Positions 18,413 through 28,062 are shown, numbered from the stretch's first letter. The stretch: 64,000 nt of DNA from Staphylococcus pasteuri (GCF_003970495.1 NZ_RXWW01000061.1:156543-220542); one strand, 5' to 3'. Made by a program: numbers and translations. Notes: generated by a model from the sequence alone, not told the origin.

Positions 18413-19957
18413 ATGGTAGTAGATTTTAAAAATGAACCAGGAATTGATTTTTCTGTTCAAACGAATGTAGATAAATTTAAAGAGACTTTAAAAGCAGTAG
18501 AAGGTCAATTAGGTCAAAGTATTCCATTAGTCATTAATGGAGAAAAGATAGATAAAAAAGATCAATTTGAATCTATAAATCCAGCTAATACTTCTCAAAC
18601 TATTGCTAAAGTTTCAAAAGCAACAAAAGAAGATGTTGAAAAAGCATTTCAATCTGCTAACGAAGCATACCAGACATGGAAAAAATGGTCTCATAAAGAT
18701 CGTGCTGAATTAATGTTACGTGTTGCTGCAATTATTCGTCGTCGCAAAGAAGAAATTTCTGCTGTTATGGTTTATGAAGCGGGTAAACCATGGGATGAAG
18801 CAGTAGGCGATGCGGCTGAGGGTATTGATTTTATTGAATACTATGCACGTTCAATGATGGATTTAGCTGATGGTAAACCGGTTTTAGATAGAGAAGGAGA
18901 ACATAACAAATACTTCTATAAATCTATAGGAACAGGTGTTACAATTCCACCTTGGAACTTCCCATTTGCAATTATGGCTGGAACAACATTAGCACCAGTT
19001 GTAGCAGGTAATACTGTTTTATTAAAACCAGCAGAAGATACGCCGTTAACTGCTTATAAATTAATAGAAATCCTAGAAGAAGCAGGTTTACCAAAAGGTG
19101 TAGTTAACTTTGTACCAGGAGATCCTAAAGAAATTGGTGACTACTTAGTAGATCATAAAGACACACACTTTGTCACATTTACTGGTTCAAGAGCAACAGG
19201 TACACGTATTTATGAAAGAAGTGCAGTCGTTCAAGAAGGACAAACATTCTTAAAACGCGTTATCGCTGAAATGGGCGGTAAAGATGCTATCGTTGTCGAT
19301 GAAAATGTTGATACAGATTTAGCAGCAGAATCAATTGTAACATCAGCATTTGGATTTGCAGGTCAAAAATGTTCTGCATGTTCAAGAGCAATTGTGCATC
19401 AAAATGTTTATGATGAGGTATTAGAAAAAGCTGTTAAATTAACTAAAGAATTATCTTTAGGAGACACAACAGGCAATACATTTGTAGGACCAGTAATTAA
19501 TCAAAAACAATTTGATAAAATCAAAAATTATATCGAAATTGGTAAAGAAGAAGGTAAATTAGAACAAGGTGGAGGCACTGATGATTCTACTGGATATTTC
19601 ATTGAGCCAACTATTTTCTCTGGCTTGAAATCTTCAGACCGAATTATGCAAGAAGAAATCTTCGGCCCAGTTGTTGGATTTGTTAAAGTAAAAGATTTTG
19701 ATGAAGCGATTGATGTTGCTAATGATACTGACTATGGTTTAACTGGTGCAGTAATTACTAATAATCGTGAACACTGGATTAAAGCTGTAAATGAATACGA
19801 TGTAGGTAACTTATACTTAAATCGTGGATGTACAGCAGCAGTTGTTGGATATCATCCATTTGGTGGATTCAAAATGTCAGGTACTGACGCTAAAACAGGT
19901 AGCCCAGACTACTTATTAAACTTCTTAGAACAAAAAGTTGTATCTGAAATGTTCTAA
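18413..19957 (+). CDS. rocA: Delta-1-pyrroline-5-carboxylate dehydrogenase
   Basis: An aldehyde dehydrogenase-fold enzyme of 514 residues, the same length as S. aureus RocA. It oxidises L-glutamate-5-semialdehyde to glutamate with NAD, the last step of proline and arginine catabolism. Motifs are [12 protein letters not shown], the NAD-site FTGSRATG, catalytic Glu in [11 protein letters not shown], catalytic Cys in [13 protein letters not shown] (about residue 320) and [33 protein letters not shown] is typical of P5C dehydrogenases. It is a single gene with a cre-controlled promoter and a downstream terminator. Confidence 0.93.
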   Translation: MVVDFKNEPGIDFSVQTNVDKFKETLKAVEGQLGQSIPLVINGEKIDKKDQFESINPANTSQTIAKVSKATKEDVEKAFQSANEAYQTWKKWSHKDRAELMLRVAAIIRRRKEEISAVMVYEAGKPWDEAVGDAAEGIDFIEYYARSMMDLADGKPVLDREGEHNKYFYKSIGTGVTIPPWNFPFAIMAGTTLAPVVAGNTVLLKPAEDTPLTAYKLIEILEEAGLPKGVVNFVPGDPKEIGDYLVDHKDTHFVTFTGSRATGTRIYERSAVVQEGQTFLKRVIAEMGGKDAIVVDENVDTDLAAESIVTSAFGFAGQKCSACSRAIVHQNVYDEVLEKAVKLTKELSLGDTTGNTFVGPVINQKQFDKIKNYIEIGKEEGKLEQGGGTDDSTGYFIEPTIFSGLKSSDRIMQEEIFGPVVGFVKVKDFDEAIDVANDTDYGLTGAVITNNREHWIKAVNEYDVGNLYLNRGCTAAVVGYHPFGGFKMSGTDAKTGSPDYLLNFLEQKVVSEMF

Positions 19958-19975
19958 TACAAAATAAAGTAATAG

Positions 19976-20024
19976 TCAAAGACGTTGTGTAAGTCTATCT
20001 CAGATTTATGCAACGTTTTTTTAT
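19976..20024 (+). terminator. rocA terminator
   Basis: AGACGTTGTGTAAGTCT pairs with AGATTTATGCAACGTTT and leads into a T-run. Confidence 0.7.
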
Positions 20025-20168
20025 GAATTCAAGTGCAAAATTAATTTTATAAATATTAAGAAAAGATTGATGAAATATTAATTTTACAGAAAAATGATTA
20101 AAACATTTAAATAGTGATATATACTCAATAAGAACTTTTAAATATAAGGCTATTGGGAGGATTTAATC

Positions 20169-20633
20169 ATGAAGGGTAGTAAGAAACTAAATCAATTATT
20201 AGAAGATAATGAAAAGAAATTAAAAAAGCTTTTTAAATACGATAAGAAAGAATCTTTGTCATTTACAAAAGAAGATAGAGAAAAAGTTGAAGATCAATAT
20301 GGAGTTTATGTCATTTTCGATGGTAAGAAACCTATATTTGTTGGTCAAACAGGTGGTAATGCGACAGGTTATAAACCAATTCAAAAAGATTTAAATACAA
20401 AATTAGCTCAATATAATTCTAAATCTGATAGTGGTACAACTAAATTCAGAAAAGAACTTGCTAAAAATAAAAATGCAGATACTTCTGAACTAAAAGAAAT
20501 GACTGCTGAAAATTATGGTTTAACATTCCAATATATTAAAGTTAAAGGGGAACCCGCTTTTATTAATATTTTAGAAATTCTTGCTTTAGAATATGCTAAA
20601 GAAAAGGAAATTAAACTTTATAACTTTGCTTAA
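20169..20633 (+). CDS. Stand-alone GIY-YIG-like protein
   Basis: A protein of 154 residues. After a lysine- and glutamate-rich helix (1-40) comes YGVYVIFDGKKPIFVGQTG (residues 44-62), which fits the GIY-x9-YIG core with GVY at 45-47 and FVG at 57-59. A C-terminal helix LEILALEYAKEKEIKLYNF could supply the glutamate of the fold. The arginine usually found shortly after YIG is not obvious, so nuclease activity is uncertain. The gene is isolated between rocA and a convergent YrhK-like gene, with GGGAGG before the ATG and a terminator after it. No mobile-element context is seen. Confidence 0.55.
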   Translation: MKGSKKLNQLLEDNEKKLKKLFKYDKKESLSFTKEDREKVEDQYGVYVIFDGKKPIFVGQTGGNATGYKPIQKDLNTKLAQYNSKSDSGTTKFRKELAKNKNADTSELKEMTAENYGLTFQYIKVKGEPAFINILEILALEYAKEKEIKLYNFA

Positions 20634-20638
20634 TTAAA

Positions 20639-20679
20639 CAATGACAGCGTCTTATTAATTTAGGCGCTGTCATTTTACT
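20639..20679. terminator. Bidirectional terminator
   Basis: AATGACAGCGTC and GGCGCTGTCATT arms, A-rich on the left and T-rich on the right, lie between convergent genes. Confidence 0.75.
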
Positions 20680-20690
20680 TTTAAATTACT

Positions 20691-21023
20691 TTAAGTATGT
20701 GAATTATTTTTTTCTTTAATATATCGTTTATGATAATATCTAGATAATTTCACATCATGTATAAATGCAATAACAGGTCTTGCTGTCATTTGAATACTAC
20801 CAATTACAAATAATATCGTACCCAAAGTCATAGTTGCATCACTAAAAAAGAAAAAGCTTCCTACCAAAAATACTAATCCCAAAATAATATCATTAATTTG
20901 ATATATTGCTTTATAAAAATTGGTAATTTGATTAGCATGATCTTGTGTAGCTAGATCATATTTTTGATTATTAGTGTTTAAATGTAAGTCGACACTGTTT
21001 TTATTGTTGTGGTGGGTAAACAT
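20691..21023 (-). CDS. YrhK-like small membrane protein
   Basis: A protein of 110 residues with two hydrophobic segments (IILGLVFLVGSFFFF and LGTILFVIGSIQM) joined by a short loop, the arrangement of YrhK-domain proteins. Function is unknown. The N-terminus is polar and Asn/His-rich and the C-terminus is basic. The ATG at 21023 has AAGGAGG upstream. The gene is divergent from ogt. Confidence 0.55.
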   Translation of the reverse strand: MFTHHNNKNSVDLHLNTNNQKYDLATQDHANQITNFYKAIYQINDIILGLVFLVGSFFFFSDATMTLGTILFVIGSIQMTARPVIAFIHDVKLSRYYHKRYIKEKNNSHT

Positions 21024-21112
21024 AGGTAAACCTCCTTTAAATTCATATCATCAAATACCCTTATAATAATTAATGAAACGCATGAGTTACTATAAAGAAA
21101 GGAATGAGTCTA

Positions 21113-21634
21113 ATGGAATATAAAACTTATTATGATTCACCAGTCGGGTTATTAGAACTTGTTAGCGATGGCGAATATCTTACACATGTACTCTATCAAA
21201 ACCAACAATTAGAAAATGGTCGAGTTGAAAAAGATGATTTAGAAGTATTTCAATTAACTAAAGAATGGCTTGATGCTTATTTTAAAGGGTATGTTCCAAA
21301 CTTAAATATTCCTACTAAACCTCAGGGTACTGAGTTTCAACAATTTGTATGGCAAGAACTCGAAAAAATTGAATACGGGGAATTAACAACTTACGGAGAT
21401 ATAGCTCAAAAAGTAGCAACACGAATGAATAAAGACAAAATGTCAGCTCAGGCAGTTGGTGGTGCAGTTGGAAGTAATCCGATATCTATTATTATTCCAT
21501 GTCATAGAGTTGTCGCTAAAAATGGAAGTCTTACAGGATATGGTGGAACAATCAAAAACAAAGTAAAATTATTAGAAACTGAAAAAGTAGACATGAGTCA
21601 TTTATTTGTACCAAAACATAGTACTAAACCATAA
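21113..21634 (+). CDS. ogt: Methylated-DNA-[protein]-cysteine S-methyltransferase
   Basis: A suicide DNA-repair protein of 173 residues that transfers the alkyl group of O6-methylguanine to its own cysteine. The active site IIPCHRVVAKNG places the acceptor at Cys130. The recognition-helix region is TTYGDIAQKVA and the Asn hinge segment is AVGGAVGSNP. The ATG at 21113 is preferred to the one at 21104 because AAGGA then has normal spacing. It is followed by a hairpin of the AGCACTAAG family. Confidence 0.92.
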   Translation: MEYKTYYDSPVGLLELVSDGEYLTHVLYQNQQLENGRVEKDDLEVFQLTKEWLDAYFKGYVPNLNIPTKPQGTEFQQFVWQELEKIEYGELTTYGDIAQKVATRMNKDKMSAQAVGGAVGSNPISIIIPCHRVVAKNGSLTGYGGTIKNKVKLLETEKVDMSHLFVPKHSTKP

Positions 21635-21663
21635 AAATATGTAATTTTTGAGCATTGAATATA

Positions 21664-21716
21664 AAGATAGCACTAAGATGATTTTCTTCCTAATCATCTT
21701 AGTGCTATTATTTTGG
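21664..21716. terminator. Hairpin of the AGCACTAAG family, copy 2
   Basis: TAGCACTAAGATGATT (21668-21683) pairs with AATCATCTTAGTGCTA (21693-21708). It lies between convergent ogt and mvaS. Confidence 0.75.
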
Positions 21717-21746
21717 AATTTGTATTCCAGTATGGTTTATAGTTTA

Positions 21747-22913
21747 TTATTTTGGAACGTGGTATTCACGAATATTGTCGTTAATAGCTTCTAAATAGAA
21801 GATAGATTGATCATTGTCTACTGCATCTTGTTGTGCGTCAAATTCTAAATTATCAAAGCGATTGAAGAAGTTTTCATATTCTTCTACTGAAACTTCTTGT
21901 CGTTTTTCTAGAGCAGATTGATGACCTTTAGTATCTAATTGATTTTGATAGCCATCAACGACAGTAGCACTAAAGAACTCACCAACAGAACCTGAACCAT
22001 AACTAAATAGTCCGATTGTTTGTCCGCTAGAAAGGTCATGATTTTCTAATAATGATATAAGACTTAAATATAAAGAACCTGTGTAAATATTACCTACATA
22101 ACGGTTATAATAAACGGCATCTTCATAACCTGTTCTTAAACGTTCTTGTGTTGTTTCATCTGCTTCATCGATAATTGATTCTAAAGCTTTTTTACCCATT
22201 TTTGTAAATGGAACATGGAAACATAGTGATTCGAAATCAGCTAGCGATTTATTTTCACGTTTTGAATATTCATCCCAGCTATGTTGGAATGAACGGATAT
22301 ATGCATCTTTTGATAATGCACCATCAACAAGTGGATATGCTAGTCCAGATGGTCTCCAGAAATCATAGACATCTTCAGTATATGCTACAGCATCATCATT
22401 TAATTGTAAAAGGCTAGGATTATGAGTAATCATCATTGCCACGGCACCAGCACCTTGAGTAGGTTCACCACCAGATTGTAAACCGTAACGTGCAGTATCA
22501 CTTGCGATAACTAATACTTTTTCTTCTGGACGATTTGCTAGATAATCTTTAGCTAATTGAATTGCAGGTGTAGCAGCATAGCACGCTTCTTTCATTTCAA
22601 AACAACGTGCAAAAGGTTGAATGCCTAGTAAATTGTGGACTTGAACAGCTGCAGCTTTTGCAGAGTCAATTGCAGATTCAGTCGCTACAATAACCATACC
22701 GATTTTCTTTTTATCTTCGTCTGTTATAATATCTTTAGCTGCATTAGCGGCCATAGAGACGATATCTTGGTTTACAGGACTTACAGCCATTTTAGTTTGG
22801 CCAATTCCAATTAAAAATTTATTTGGATCAACTTGGCGTGCTTCAGCAAGCTTAGCCATGTCTACATAAAATTTTGGTACATAAAAGTTTATTTTATCTA
22901 TACCTATGTTCAT
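21747..22913 (-). CDS. mvaS: Hydroxymethylglutaryl-CoA synthase
   Basis: A protein of 388 residues, the bacterial HMG-CoA synthase length. It condenses acetyl-CoA with acetoacetyl-CoA to HMG-CoA, the first committed mevalonate-pathway step. The nucleophile is Cys111 in [12 protein letters not shown]. The general-base Glu (ATESAID) and the His in [12 protein letters not shown] are present, as is the [15 protein letters not shown] signature. It is transcribed divergently from mvaA, which acts next. Both feed farnesyl diphosphate synthesis for cell-wall lipids and for the carotenoid operon in this window. Confidence 0.95.
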   Translation of the reverse strand: MNIGIDKINFYVPKFYVDMAKLAEARQVDPNKFLIGIGQTKMAVSPVNQDIVSMAANAAKDIITDEDKKKIGMVIVATESAIDSAKAAAVQVHNLLGIQPFARCFEMKEACYAATPAIQLAKDYLANRPEEKVLVIASDTARYGLQSGGEPTQGAGAVAMMITHNPSLLQLNDDAVAYTEDVYDFWRPSGLAYPLVDGALSKDAYIRSFQHSWDEYSKRENKSLADFESLCFHVPFTKMGKKALESIIDEADETTQERLRTGYEDAVYYNRYVGNIYTGSLYLSLISLLENHDLSSGQTIGLFSYGSGSVGEFFSATVVDGYQNQLDTKGHQSALEKRQEVSVEEYENFFNRFDNLEFDAQQDAVDNDQSIFYLEAINDNIREYHVPK

Positions 22914-23236
22914 AAGGGTTACATCCTTTCAGTTTTAAAAGTAGCATTAGTATCATACCAAAATAATTTAATGATATACAATGAATATAACAGATTTTGA
23001 TATGAATGTATAACAGTTATGTAAGCGTTTTAATAATTGCGTTAAATAGCCTGTTATTAATATATAAATTTAAAAAATAGCAAAAGATATTGTTACAAAT
23101 ACAGAGATTTTTAGAATATAAAACAAGTAACTTTTACAAAGAAAACTTTAATTGTTTTATAATGGTAATAAGTTTTGTTTTATTTGAATATATAGAATTA
23201 AAATAGATAATTCATAGTGAAAAAAGGAGAAAAAAT
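22914..23236. other. Divergent mvaS/mvaA promoter region
   Basis: An AT-rich region without a gene. TATAAT-like hexamers near 23155 could serve mvaA and AAAAAGGAG at 23222-23230 is its ribosome binding site. TGTAAGCGTTTTAA (23020-23033) resembles a cre site with one mismatch. The 17-mer AAGCGTTTTAATAATTG (23023-23039) recurs upstream of the cap operon at 37412-37428. Confidence 0.4.
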
Positions 23237-24517
23237 ATGCAAAATTTGGATAAAGGATTTCGTCATTTATCGAGAGAAGATAAATTAAAACAATTAGAAG
23301 AATATGGTTGGTTATCTAGCGAAAATCATGATATTTTGTTAAATCATCCACTAATAGATGAAGATATTGCTAATAGTTTAATTGAAAATGTGATTGGCCA
23401 AGGTACATTGCCCGTTGGATTATTACCTGAAATTATCGTTGATGAACAACCTTACGTTGTGCCAATGATGGTGGAAGAACCATCAGTAGTTGCTGCTGCA
23501 AGTTATGGTGCAAAGCTAGTAAATCAAACTGGTGGATTTAAAACAGTGTCAAGCCAACGTTTAATGATCGGACAAATTGTATTTGATGGTGTTGAAGATA
23601 CTGAAGCTTTGGCACAGGCGATTCAAAATAAAGAAGAACAAATACACCAAATTGCAGATGAAGCCTATCCATCTATTAAAGCAAGAGGTGGAGGTTATCA
23701 AAAGATTGACATAGATACGTTTCCAGAACAGCAACTGTTATCATTGAAAGTATTTGTAGATACAAAAGATGCAATGGGTGCTAACATGTTAAATACAATA
23801 TTAGAGGCCATTACAGCACATTTAAAAAATGAATTTCCAGATAAAGACGTATTAATGAGCATATTATCTAATCATGCCACTGCATCTGTTGTCAAAGTAC
23901 AAGGAGAAATAGACGTTAACGATTTAACTAAAGGTGGTAGAGAAGGTGCGGAAGTAGCACAAAGAATGGAACGTGCGTCTGTATTAGCACAAGTAGATAT
24001 ACACAGAGCTGCTACACACAATAAAGGTGTTATGAATGGTATTCATGCAGTTGTTTTAGCAACTGGTAACGATACGCGTGGTGCAGAAGCGAGTGCGCAT
24101 GCATACGCTAGCCGTGATGGTCAATATCGTGGTATAGCAACGTGGGAGTATGATTCAGATCGCCAACGATTAATAGGAACAATAGAAGTGCCGATGACTT
24201 TAGCTATTGTTGGTGGTGGTACAAAAGTATTACCAATTGCTAAAGCTTCACTTGATTTACTAAATGTCAAAACTGCACAAGAGCTAGGTCATGTTGTTGC
24301 AGCGGTTGGATTAGCACAAAACTTTTCTGCGTGTCGCGCATTAGTGTCTGAAGGAATTCAACAAGGTCATATGAGCTTACAATATAAATCATTAGCAATT
24401 ATCGTAGGTGCTAAAGGCGATGAAATTGCACAAGTTGCTGATGCACTTAAACAAGAAGAACAAGCCAATTCAGCAAAAGCAAAAGAAATTTTAGAACAAT
24501 TACGTCAAAATTCTTAA
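23237..24517 (+). CDS. mvaA: Hydroxymethylglutaryl-CoA reductase, class II
   Basis: A class II (bacterial) HMG-CoA reductase of 426 residues. It reduces HMG-CoA to mevalonate with two NAD(P)H. Visible motifs are ENVIGQGTLPVG (substrate-binding region), VVAAASYGAKL, the Asp/Asn-rich DTKDAMGANMLNT with the catalytic Asp, and GHVVAAVGLAQNFSACRALVSEG near the C-terminus. The ATG has AAAGGAG upstream. It is divergent from mvaS and ends at a strong terminator shared with the convergent CHAP gene. Confidence 0.94.
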   Translation: MQNLDKGFRHLSREDKLKQLEEYGWLSSENHDILLNHPLIDEDIANSLIENVIGQGTLPVGLLPEIIVDEQPYVVPMMVEEPSVVAAASYGAKLVNQTGGFKTVSSQRLMIGQIVFDGVEDTEALAQAIQNKEEQIHQIADEAYPSIKARGGGYQKIDIDTFPEQQLLSLKVFVDTKDAMGANMLNTILEAITAHLKNEFPDKDVLMSILSNHATASVVKVQGEIDVNDLTKGGREGAEVAQRMERASVLAQVDIHRAATHNKGVMNGIHAVVLATGNDTRGAEASAHAYASRDGQYRGIATWEYDSDRQRLIGTIEVPMTLAIVGGGTKVLPIAKASLDLLNVKTAQELGHVVAAVGLAQNFSACRALVSEGIQQGHMSLQYKSLAIIVGAKGDEIAQVADALKQEEQANSAKAKEILEQLRQNS

Positions 24518-24519
24518 AC

Positions 24520-24571
24520 TAAAAAAACGACATGGTACGCATTAAGTTGCATATGCCATGTCGTTTTTTAT
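24520..24571. terminator. Bidirectional terminator
   Basis: AAAAAACGACATGG pairs with CCATGTCGTTTTTT with runs of A and T on both sides. Confidence 0.8.
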
Positions 24572-25009
24572 TTAATAGATGTAATTATAATGTCGAGCAG
24601 ATGATTTTCCTATAATTCTCGTTCCATAATTATATGGACGATTATAGTTATATTCTGATATTTTTATATTTCCATTGCTATAAATTTTCTCAACAACAGC
24701 AACATGACCGTAGTAACCTGCAGTAGATTGCATTACCGCATAACGTCTAGGAGTATGACCAGTAGCATAGCCTGAACGTCTTGCATTTGAATACCAGTTC
24801 TTCGCATTGCCCCAACGATTAGATATAGGTTTACCTAATTGTGCGCGTCTTTGATAAGCCCACCAAGTGCATTGACCTTTATTATAATAATTTTTATATG
24901 AAGCTGCTTCTGACACATGTGTCTGTTCAGCTGTTTGATAAGTTATAGTCCCTGTTAACAAGATTCCAGTAGCGATTATGACACGAGATAATAATTTTTT
25001 TAGTTTCAT
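24572..25009 (-). CDS. Secreted CHAP-domain amidase (SsaA-like)
   Basis: A precursor of 145 residues. A basic N-terminus (MKLKKLLSR), hydrophobic core and SEAAS form a signal peptide cleaved near residue 35. The CHAP domain fills the rest: NKGQCTWWAY with the catalytic Cys, SNRWGNAKNWY, and GHVAVVEKI with the catalytic His. This family cleaves peptidoglycan stem peptides or cross-bridges. It lacks the repeat region of longer SsaA proteins. The ATG at 25009 follows GGGAG. A WalR-like box lies about 100 bases upstream. Confidence 0.82.
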   Translation of the reverse strand: MKLKKLLSRVIIATGILLTGTITYQTAEQTHVSEAASYKNYYNKGQCTWWAYQRRAQLGKPISNRWGNAKNWYSNARRSGYATGHTPRRYAVMQSTAGYYGHVAVVEKIYSNGNIKISEYNYNRPYNYGTRIIGKSSARHYNYIY

Positions 25010-25105
25010 TTTTTCTCCCAAAAATCGTTTTTTATTTAGTAACCGTATTCATAATAGATGTAAAAAAGGTAGAATACAATATTAGAAATGAATTATACAA
25101 GGAAC

Positions 25106-25122
25106 TGTAATGTTACTGAAAT
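25106..25122. promoter_or_regulatory. WalR-like box upstream of the CHAP gene
   Basis: TGTAAT-N5-TGAAAT matches the WalR consensus except for one base in the second half-site. The ssaA-type genes of S. aureus belong to the WalKR regulon. Confidence 0.35.
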
Positions 25123-25207
25123 ATAAATAGGGTATTTGTAATAATATTTTATACTTTCATGTAAGTTTCATGTTTTACTCTTATGAATAGAAAGTATATA
25201 AGTTCAA

Positions 25208-25248
25208 ATAAAAAAGCCATCAACAAAGCACGAAACTTTGTCGACAGC
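25208..25248 (-). terminator. Minus-strand Rho-independent terminator
   Basis: Read on the minus strand, GCTGTCGACAAAG and CTTTGTTGATGGC pair (with G-U pairs) and run into TTTTTT. The only upstream gene in this direction ends at 25462, so either a 210-base 3' UTR or a small RNA ends here. Confidence 0.6.
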
Positions 25249-25299
25249 ATTAACAGTATATAAATAAATTTAACATTTCTAAATAAAAGCATAAATTGG

Positions 25300-25393
25300 C
25301 AGTAGATGACTGAATTGAAATGTACTTATTAAAAGCTTTTTCAATTCTAGTCATCTTTACTGGGGCGGGACTACGAAAAAATTTCTGTCCCGC
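25300..25393. repeat. Intergenic repeat block with two hairpins
   Basis: A stem of about 20 bp links CAGTAGATGACTGAATTGAA and TTCAATTCTAGTCATC (about 25300-25320 with 25340-25362). Directly after it GCGGGAC pairs with GTCCCGC. The layout resembles repeated intergenic elements of staphylococci; copy number cannot be judged from one window. Confidence 0.5.
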
Positions 25394-25461
25394 TCACCTC
25401 GAGATGATAGACTTCCATGTATTCTTATGTTAGATAAATGCTAAATAACAATTAACATAGA

Positions 25462-25677
25462 TCATACATTAGTGAATTGGTTGAAGACTGACAATGCTCT
25501 TTTAACAATAGTCATTGATAAGTCTTCAGGACACGGATTAGTTCGAAAATATGACAATATTTCACTTTGGCTCTTCACTTGTCTAGGAAAATTGTTATCT
25601 TGATTAATCCAATCAACCAATTCGCCTAATGGTGTGTCATCACCAAGAAAATTTTGCATAAATTCGTAAAAGCTCAA
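25462..25677 (-). CDS. YozE family protein (UPF0346)
   Basis: A protein of 71 residues of the YozE SAM-like helical family; its role is unknown. The sequence opens SFYEFMQNFLGDDTPLGELVDWINQD and ends in a helix ALSVFNQF, as usual for the family. The start is taken as the TTG at 25677, since GAGGTGAGG lies just upstream and the family begins at that residue. The longer open frame to 25725 is not supported. It is divergent from cidR. Confidence 0.75.
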   Translation of the reverse strand: MSFYEFMQNFLGDDTPLGELVDWINQDNNFPRQVKSQSEILSYFRTNPCPEDLSMTIVKRALSVFNQFTNV

Positions 25678-25752
25678 TTCCTCACCTCGAATAATCATTT
25701 TGAGCCAAAGCATATTATAACACAATTATCTATTAATATTAATGTGAAAAAA

Positions 25753-25812
25753 CCAATATAAAAACCAATATAAAAGCCAATATAAAAGCCAATATAAAAG
25801 CCAATATAAGAG
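25753..25812. repeat. Five tandem copies of a 12-bp unit
   Basis: CCAATATAAAAG is repeated five times without gaps. The first copy ends in AA, copies two to four are identical, and the fifth has AAGAG at the end. It sits 79 bases before the cidR start, in the space between the YozE gene and cidR. Confidence 0.9.
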
Positions 25813-25890
25813 CTGAAATACTTAAACCACATTAAAACAAAAGCGATAATGTATAATAATAGGAACAAACTTTTTGAGTAGGTGACATTA

Positions 25891-26769
25891 GTGGATATTA
25901 AACATATGAAATATTTTGTAGAGGTTGTGAAACAAGGTGGTATGACAAATGCTTCAAAGTTTTTATATATTGCTCAACCTACGATTAGTAAAGCTATTAA
26001 AGATATTGAAGACGAAATGGCAGTACCATTGTTCGATAGAGGAAAGAGGCAACTTGTTTTAACTGATGCTGGCAAAATCTTTTTCAATAAAAGCAAAGAG
26101 ATTATCTCCTTATATGAAAATTTACCGTCAGAAATCAGTAGTTTATATGGTTTAGAAACCGGTCATATTAACATTGGTTTATCAGCAGTGATGAATATGG
26201 AGACTATAATAGGTATGATAGGAGACTTTCATCTTCAATTCCCTAATGTGACATTTAACTTTGTTGAACACGGTGGAAAATCAATTGAACAACAAATTTT
26301 AAATGATGAATTAGATTTAGGAATAACGACACTTCCTGTCGATCATCAATATTTTGAAGCTCTGTCATTTAATAAGGAATCGTTGTGTGTCGTATTAAAC
26401 CAAAACCATCCATTAGCCAAGTATCAAAATATTAAAATTAAAGATTTAGCTAACGAAGACTTTATCTTATTTAATGATGACTTTTACTTAAATGATAAAA
26501 TTATAGAAATAACTAAAAATGCCGGTTTTATACCCAATATGGTTTCTCAAATATCTCAATGGAATGTGATTGAAAATCTTATCAGTAATAGATTAGGGAT
26601 AAGTATTTTGCCACTTTCTATTACTCAATTGATGAACAAAAATGTATGTGCCATTAATATTGAAGATGCAAATGTAGAGTGGGAACTAGGACTAGTATGG
26701 AAAAAGGATAAACGTCTTAGTTATGCGACTAATAAATGGATAGAATATTTAAGAGATAGATTAACCTAA
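25891..26769 (+). CDS. cidR: LysR-type activator of cidABC
   Basis: A LysR-family regulator of 292 residues. The N-terminal winged helix-turn-helix includes MKYFVEVVKQGGMTNASKFL and AQPTISKAIKDIE; the effector-binding domain follows. CidR activates cidABC (and alsSD in S. aureus) in response to acetate or overflow metabolism. GTG at 25891 is chosen because AGGTGA precedes it and the S. aureus protein begins at the same residue. It lies directly upstream of cidABC in the same direction, as in S. aureus. Confidence 0.92.
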   Translation: MDIKHMKYFVEVVKQGGMTNASKFLYIAQPTISKAIKDIEDEMAVPLFDRGKRQLVLTDAGKIFFNKSKEIISLYENLPSEISSLYGLETGHINIGLSAVMNMETIIGMIGDFHLQFPNVTFNFVEHGGKSIEQQILNDELDLGITTLPVDHQYFEALSFNKESLCVVLNQNHPLAKYQNIKIKDLANEDFILFNDDFYLNDKIIEITKNAGFIPNMVSQISQWNVIENLISNRLGISILPLSITQLMNKNVCAINIEDANVEWELGLVWKKDKRLSYATNKWIEYLRDRLT

Positions 26770-26841
26770 CATAAATTTCCTTAAAATATTCATATGACTT
26801 AAAATTTTAACATTTATAATAATAGAATTAATCTTTACAAA

Positions 26842-26855
26842 AGAAAACGCTTTCA
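26842..26855 (+). promoter_or_regulatory. cre-like site upstream of cidABC
   Basis: AGAAAACGCTTTCA matches TGNAARCGNWWNCA except at the first base and lies 130 bases before cidA. Glucose and CcpA affect cid expression in S. aureus. Confidence 0.5.
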
Positions 26856-26983
26856 TATATTTGAGGAATGTTTAGTATTCGAAAAATGTATTTTAATAAT
26901 AGAAAAAGGAAGACTATAATTATAAATATCACTAAAAAATTGTTGTAACAATTTAGACAAATTTTTTAGAAGGGAAAGATAGC

Positions 26984-27376
26984 ATGCATAAGGTGAGAGA
27001 TTTCATACATCTTATTGTACAACTCGTACTTATTTTAATTATTTCATTCATCGGTACCGAAGTGCAGCGCTTATTACACATCCCTTTAGCAGGTAGTATT
27101 GTAGGTCTCATCATTTTTTACCTATTATTACAGTTCAAAATAATTCCTGTATCGTGGGTGAATGAAGGTGCAGACTTCCTATTAAAAACGATGGTGTTTT
27201 TCTTTATTCCATCTGTTGTCGGCGTTATGGATGTAGTATCAGACATTACGCTTAACTATCTATTGTTCTTTTTAATTATTATTTTAGGAACATGTTTAGT
27301 AGCATTATCCTCAGGCTATATCGCTGAAAAATTGGTGAACAGAAAAGATATAGGAAAAGGGATGGATGAGTTATGA
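26984..27376 (+). CDS. cidA: Holin-like protein CidA
   Basis: A protein of 130 residues with four membrane segments and a charged C-terminus, the CidA/LrgA family size. It has [20 protein letters not shown] and the [17 protein letters not shown] signature. CidA is described as a holin-like oligomer promoting murein hydrolase activity and cell lysis; a role in small-molecule transport has also been proposed. The last codon overlaps the cidB ATG (ATGA). Confidence 0.93.
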   Translation: MHKVRDFIHLIVQLVLILIISFIGTEVQRLLHIPLAGSIVGLIIFYLLLQFKIIPVSWVNEGADFLLKTMVFFFIPSVVGVMDVVSDITLNYLLFFLIIILGTCLVALSSGYIAEKLVNRKDIGKGMDEL

Positions 27377-28062
27377 ATAACATATTACAAGCAGCAGTTA
27401 TGATAATTATAACGATTGTGGTATATGTTATTTCTAAAAAACTGCAAGACAAATATAAAAATCCATTTCTTAATCCAGCATTAATTGCATCAATTATCAT
27501 TATAGCGATACTTCTTATGTTTGATATTAGTTATAAAGGATACATGAAAGGTGGAGAATGGATAAATCATATATTAAACGCAACGGTCGTTTGTTTGGCT
27601 TATCCACTCTATCAAAACAGACATAAGATAAAGAAATACCTTTTTGTGATTTTCACGAGCGTGTTAACTGGTGTAATACTTAATTTTATGTTAGTATACG
27701 TAACGTTGAAAATCTTCGGCTATTCAAAAGAAACGATTGTTACTATGTTGCCAAGGTCTATCACAGCAGCTGTTGGGATAGAAGTTTCTAACGAACTTGG
27801 CGGCACAGATACAATGACTGTACTTTTTATAATAGCTACAGGGTTAATAGGCAGTATTCTAGGTTCAATGCTATTGCGTATGGGAGGCTTTAAATCTTCA
27901 ATCGCGAGAGGCTTAACATATGGTAACGCTTCTCACGCTTTCGGTACAGCAAAAGCACTAGAATTAGATATAGAATCAGGCGCATTTAGTTCGATTGGTA
28001 TGATATTAACTGCAGTAATCAGTTCGATTTTAATACCAATACTTATTTTATTGTTCTATTAA
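27373..28062 (+). CDS. cidB: CidB membrane protein
   Basis: A LrgB/CidB-family polytopic membrane protein of 229 residues. Key stretches are [34 protein letters not shown] and [19 protein letters not shown], all typical of the family. It works with CidA in control of lysis and, by more recent proposals, in export of fermentation products. It overlaps cidA by four bases and precedes cidC by 44 bases. Confidence 0.93.
   Translation: MNNILQAAVMIIITIVVYVISKKLQDKYKNPFLNPALIASIIIIAILLMFDISYKGYMKGGEWINHILNATVVCLAYPLYQNRHKIKKYLFVIFTSVLTGVILNFMLVYVTLKIFGYSKETIVTMLPRSITAAVGIEVSNELGGTDTMTVLFIIATGLIGSILGSMLLRMGGFKSSIARGLTYGNASHAFGTAKALELDIESGAFSSIGMILTAVISSILIPILILLFY

Larger units (their letters stand above)
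25010..25461. other. Intergenic region with several strong hairpins
   Basis: No gene is seen. It holds a WalR-like box (25106-25122), a minus-strand terminator (25208-25248), a long imperfect hairpin (25300-25362) and a GC-rich hairpin with GCGGGAC/GTCCCGC arms (25364-25393). The last two look like a staphylococcal intergenic repeat block. Confidence 0.6.

Noticed and set aside
25753..25812. CRISPR array
   Set aside because: The 12-bp units are contiguous without spacers and there are no cas genes nearby; this is a simple tandem repeat.
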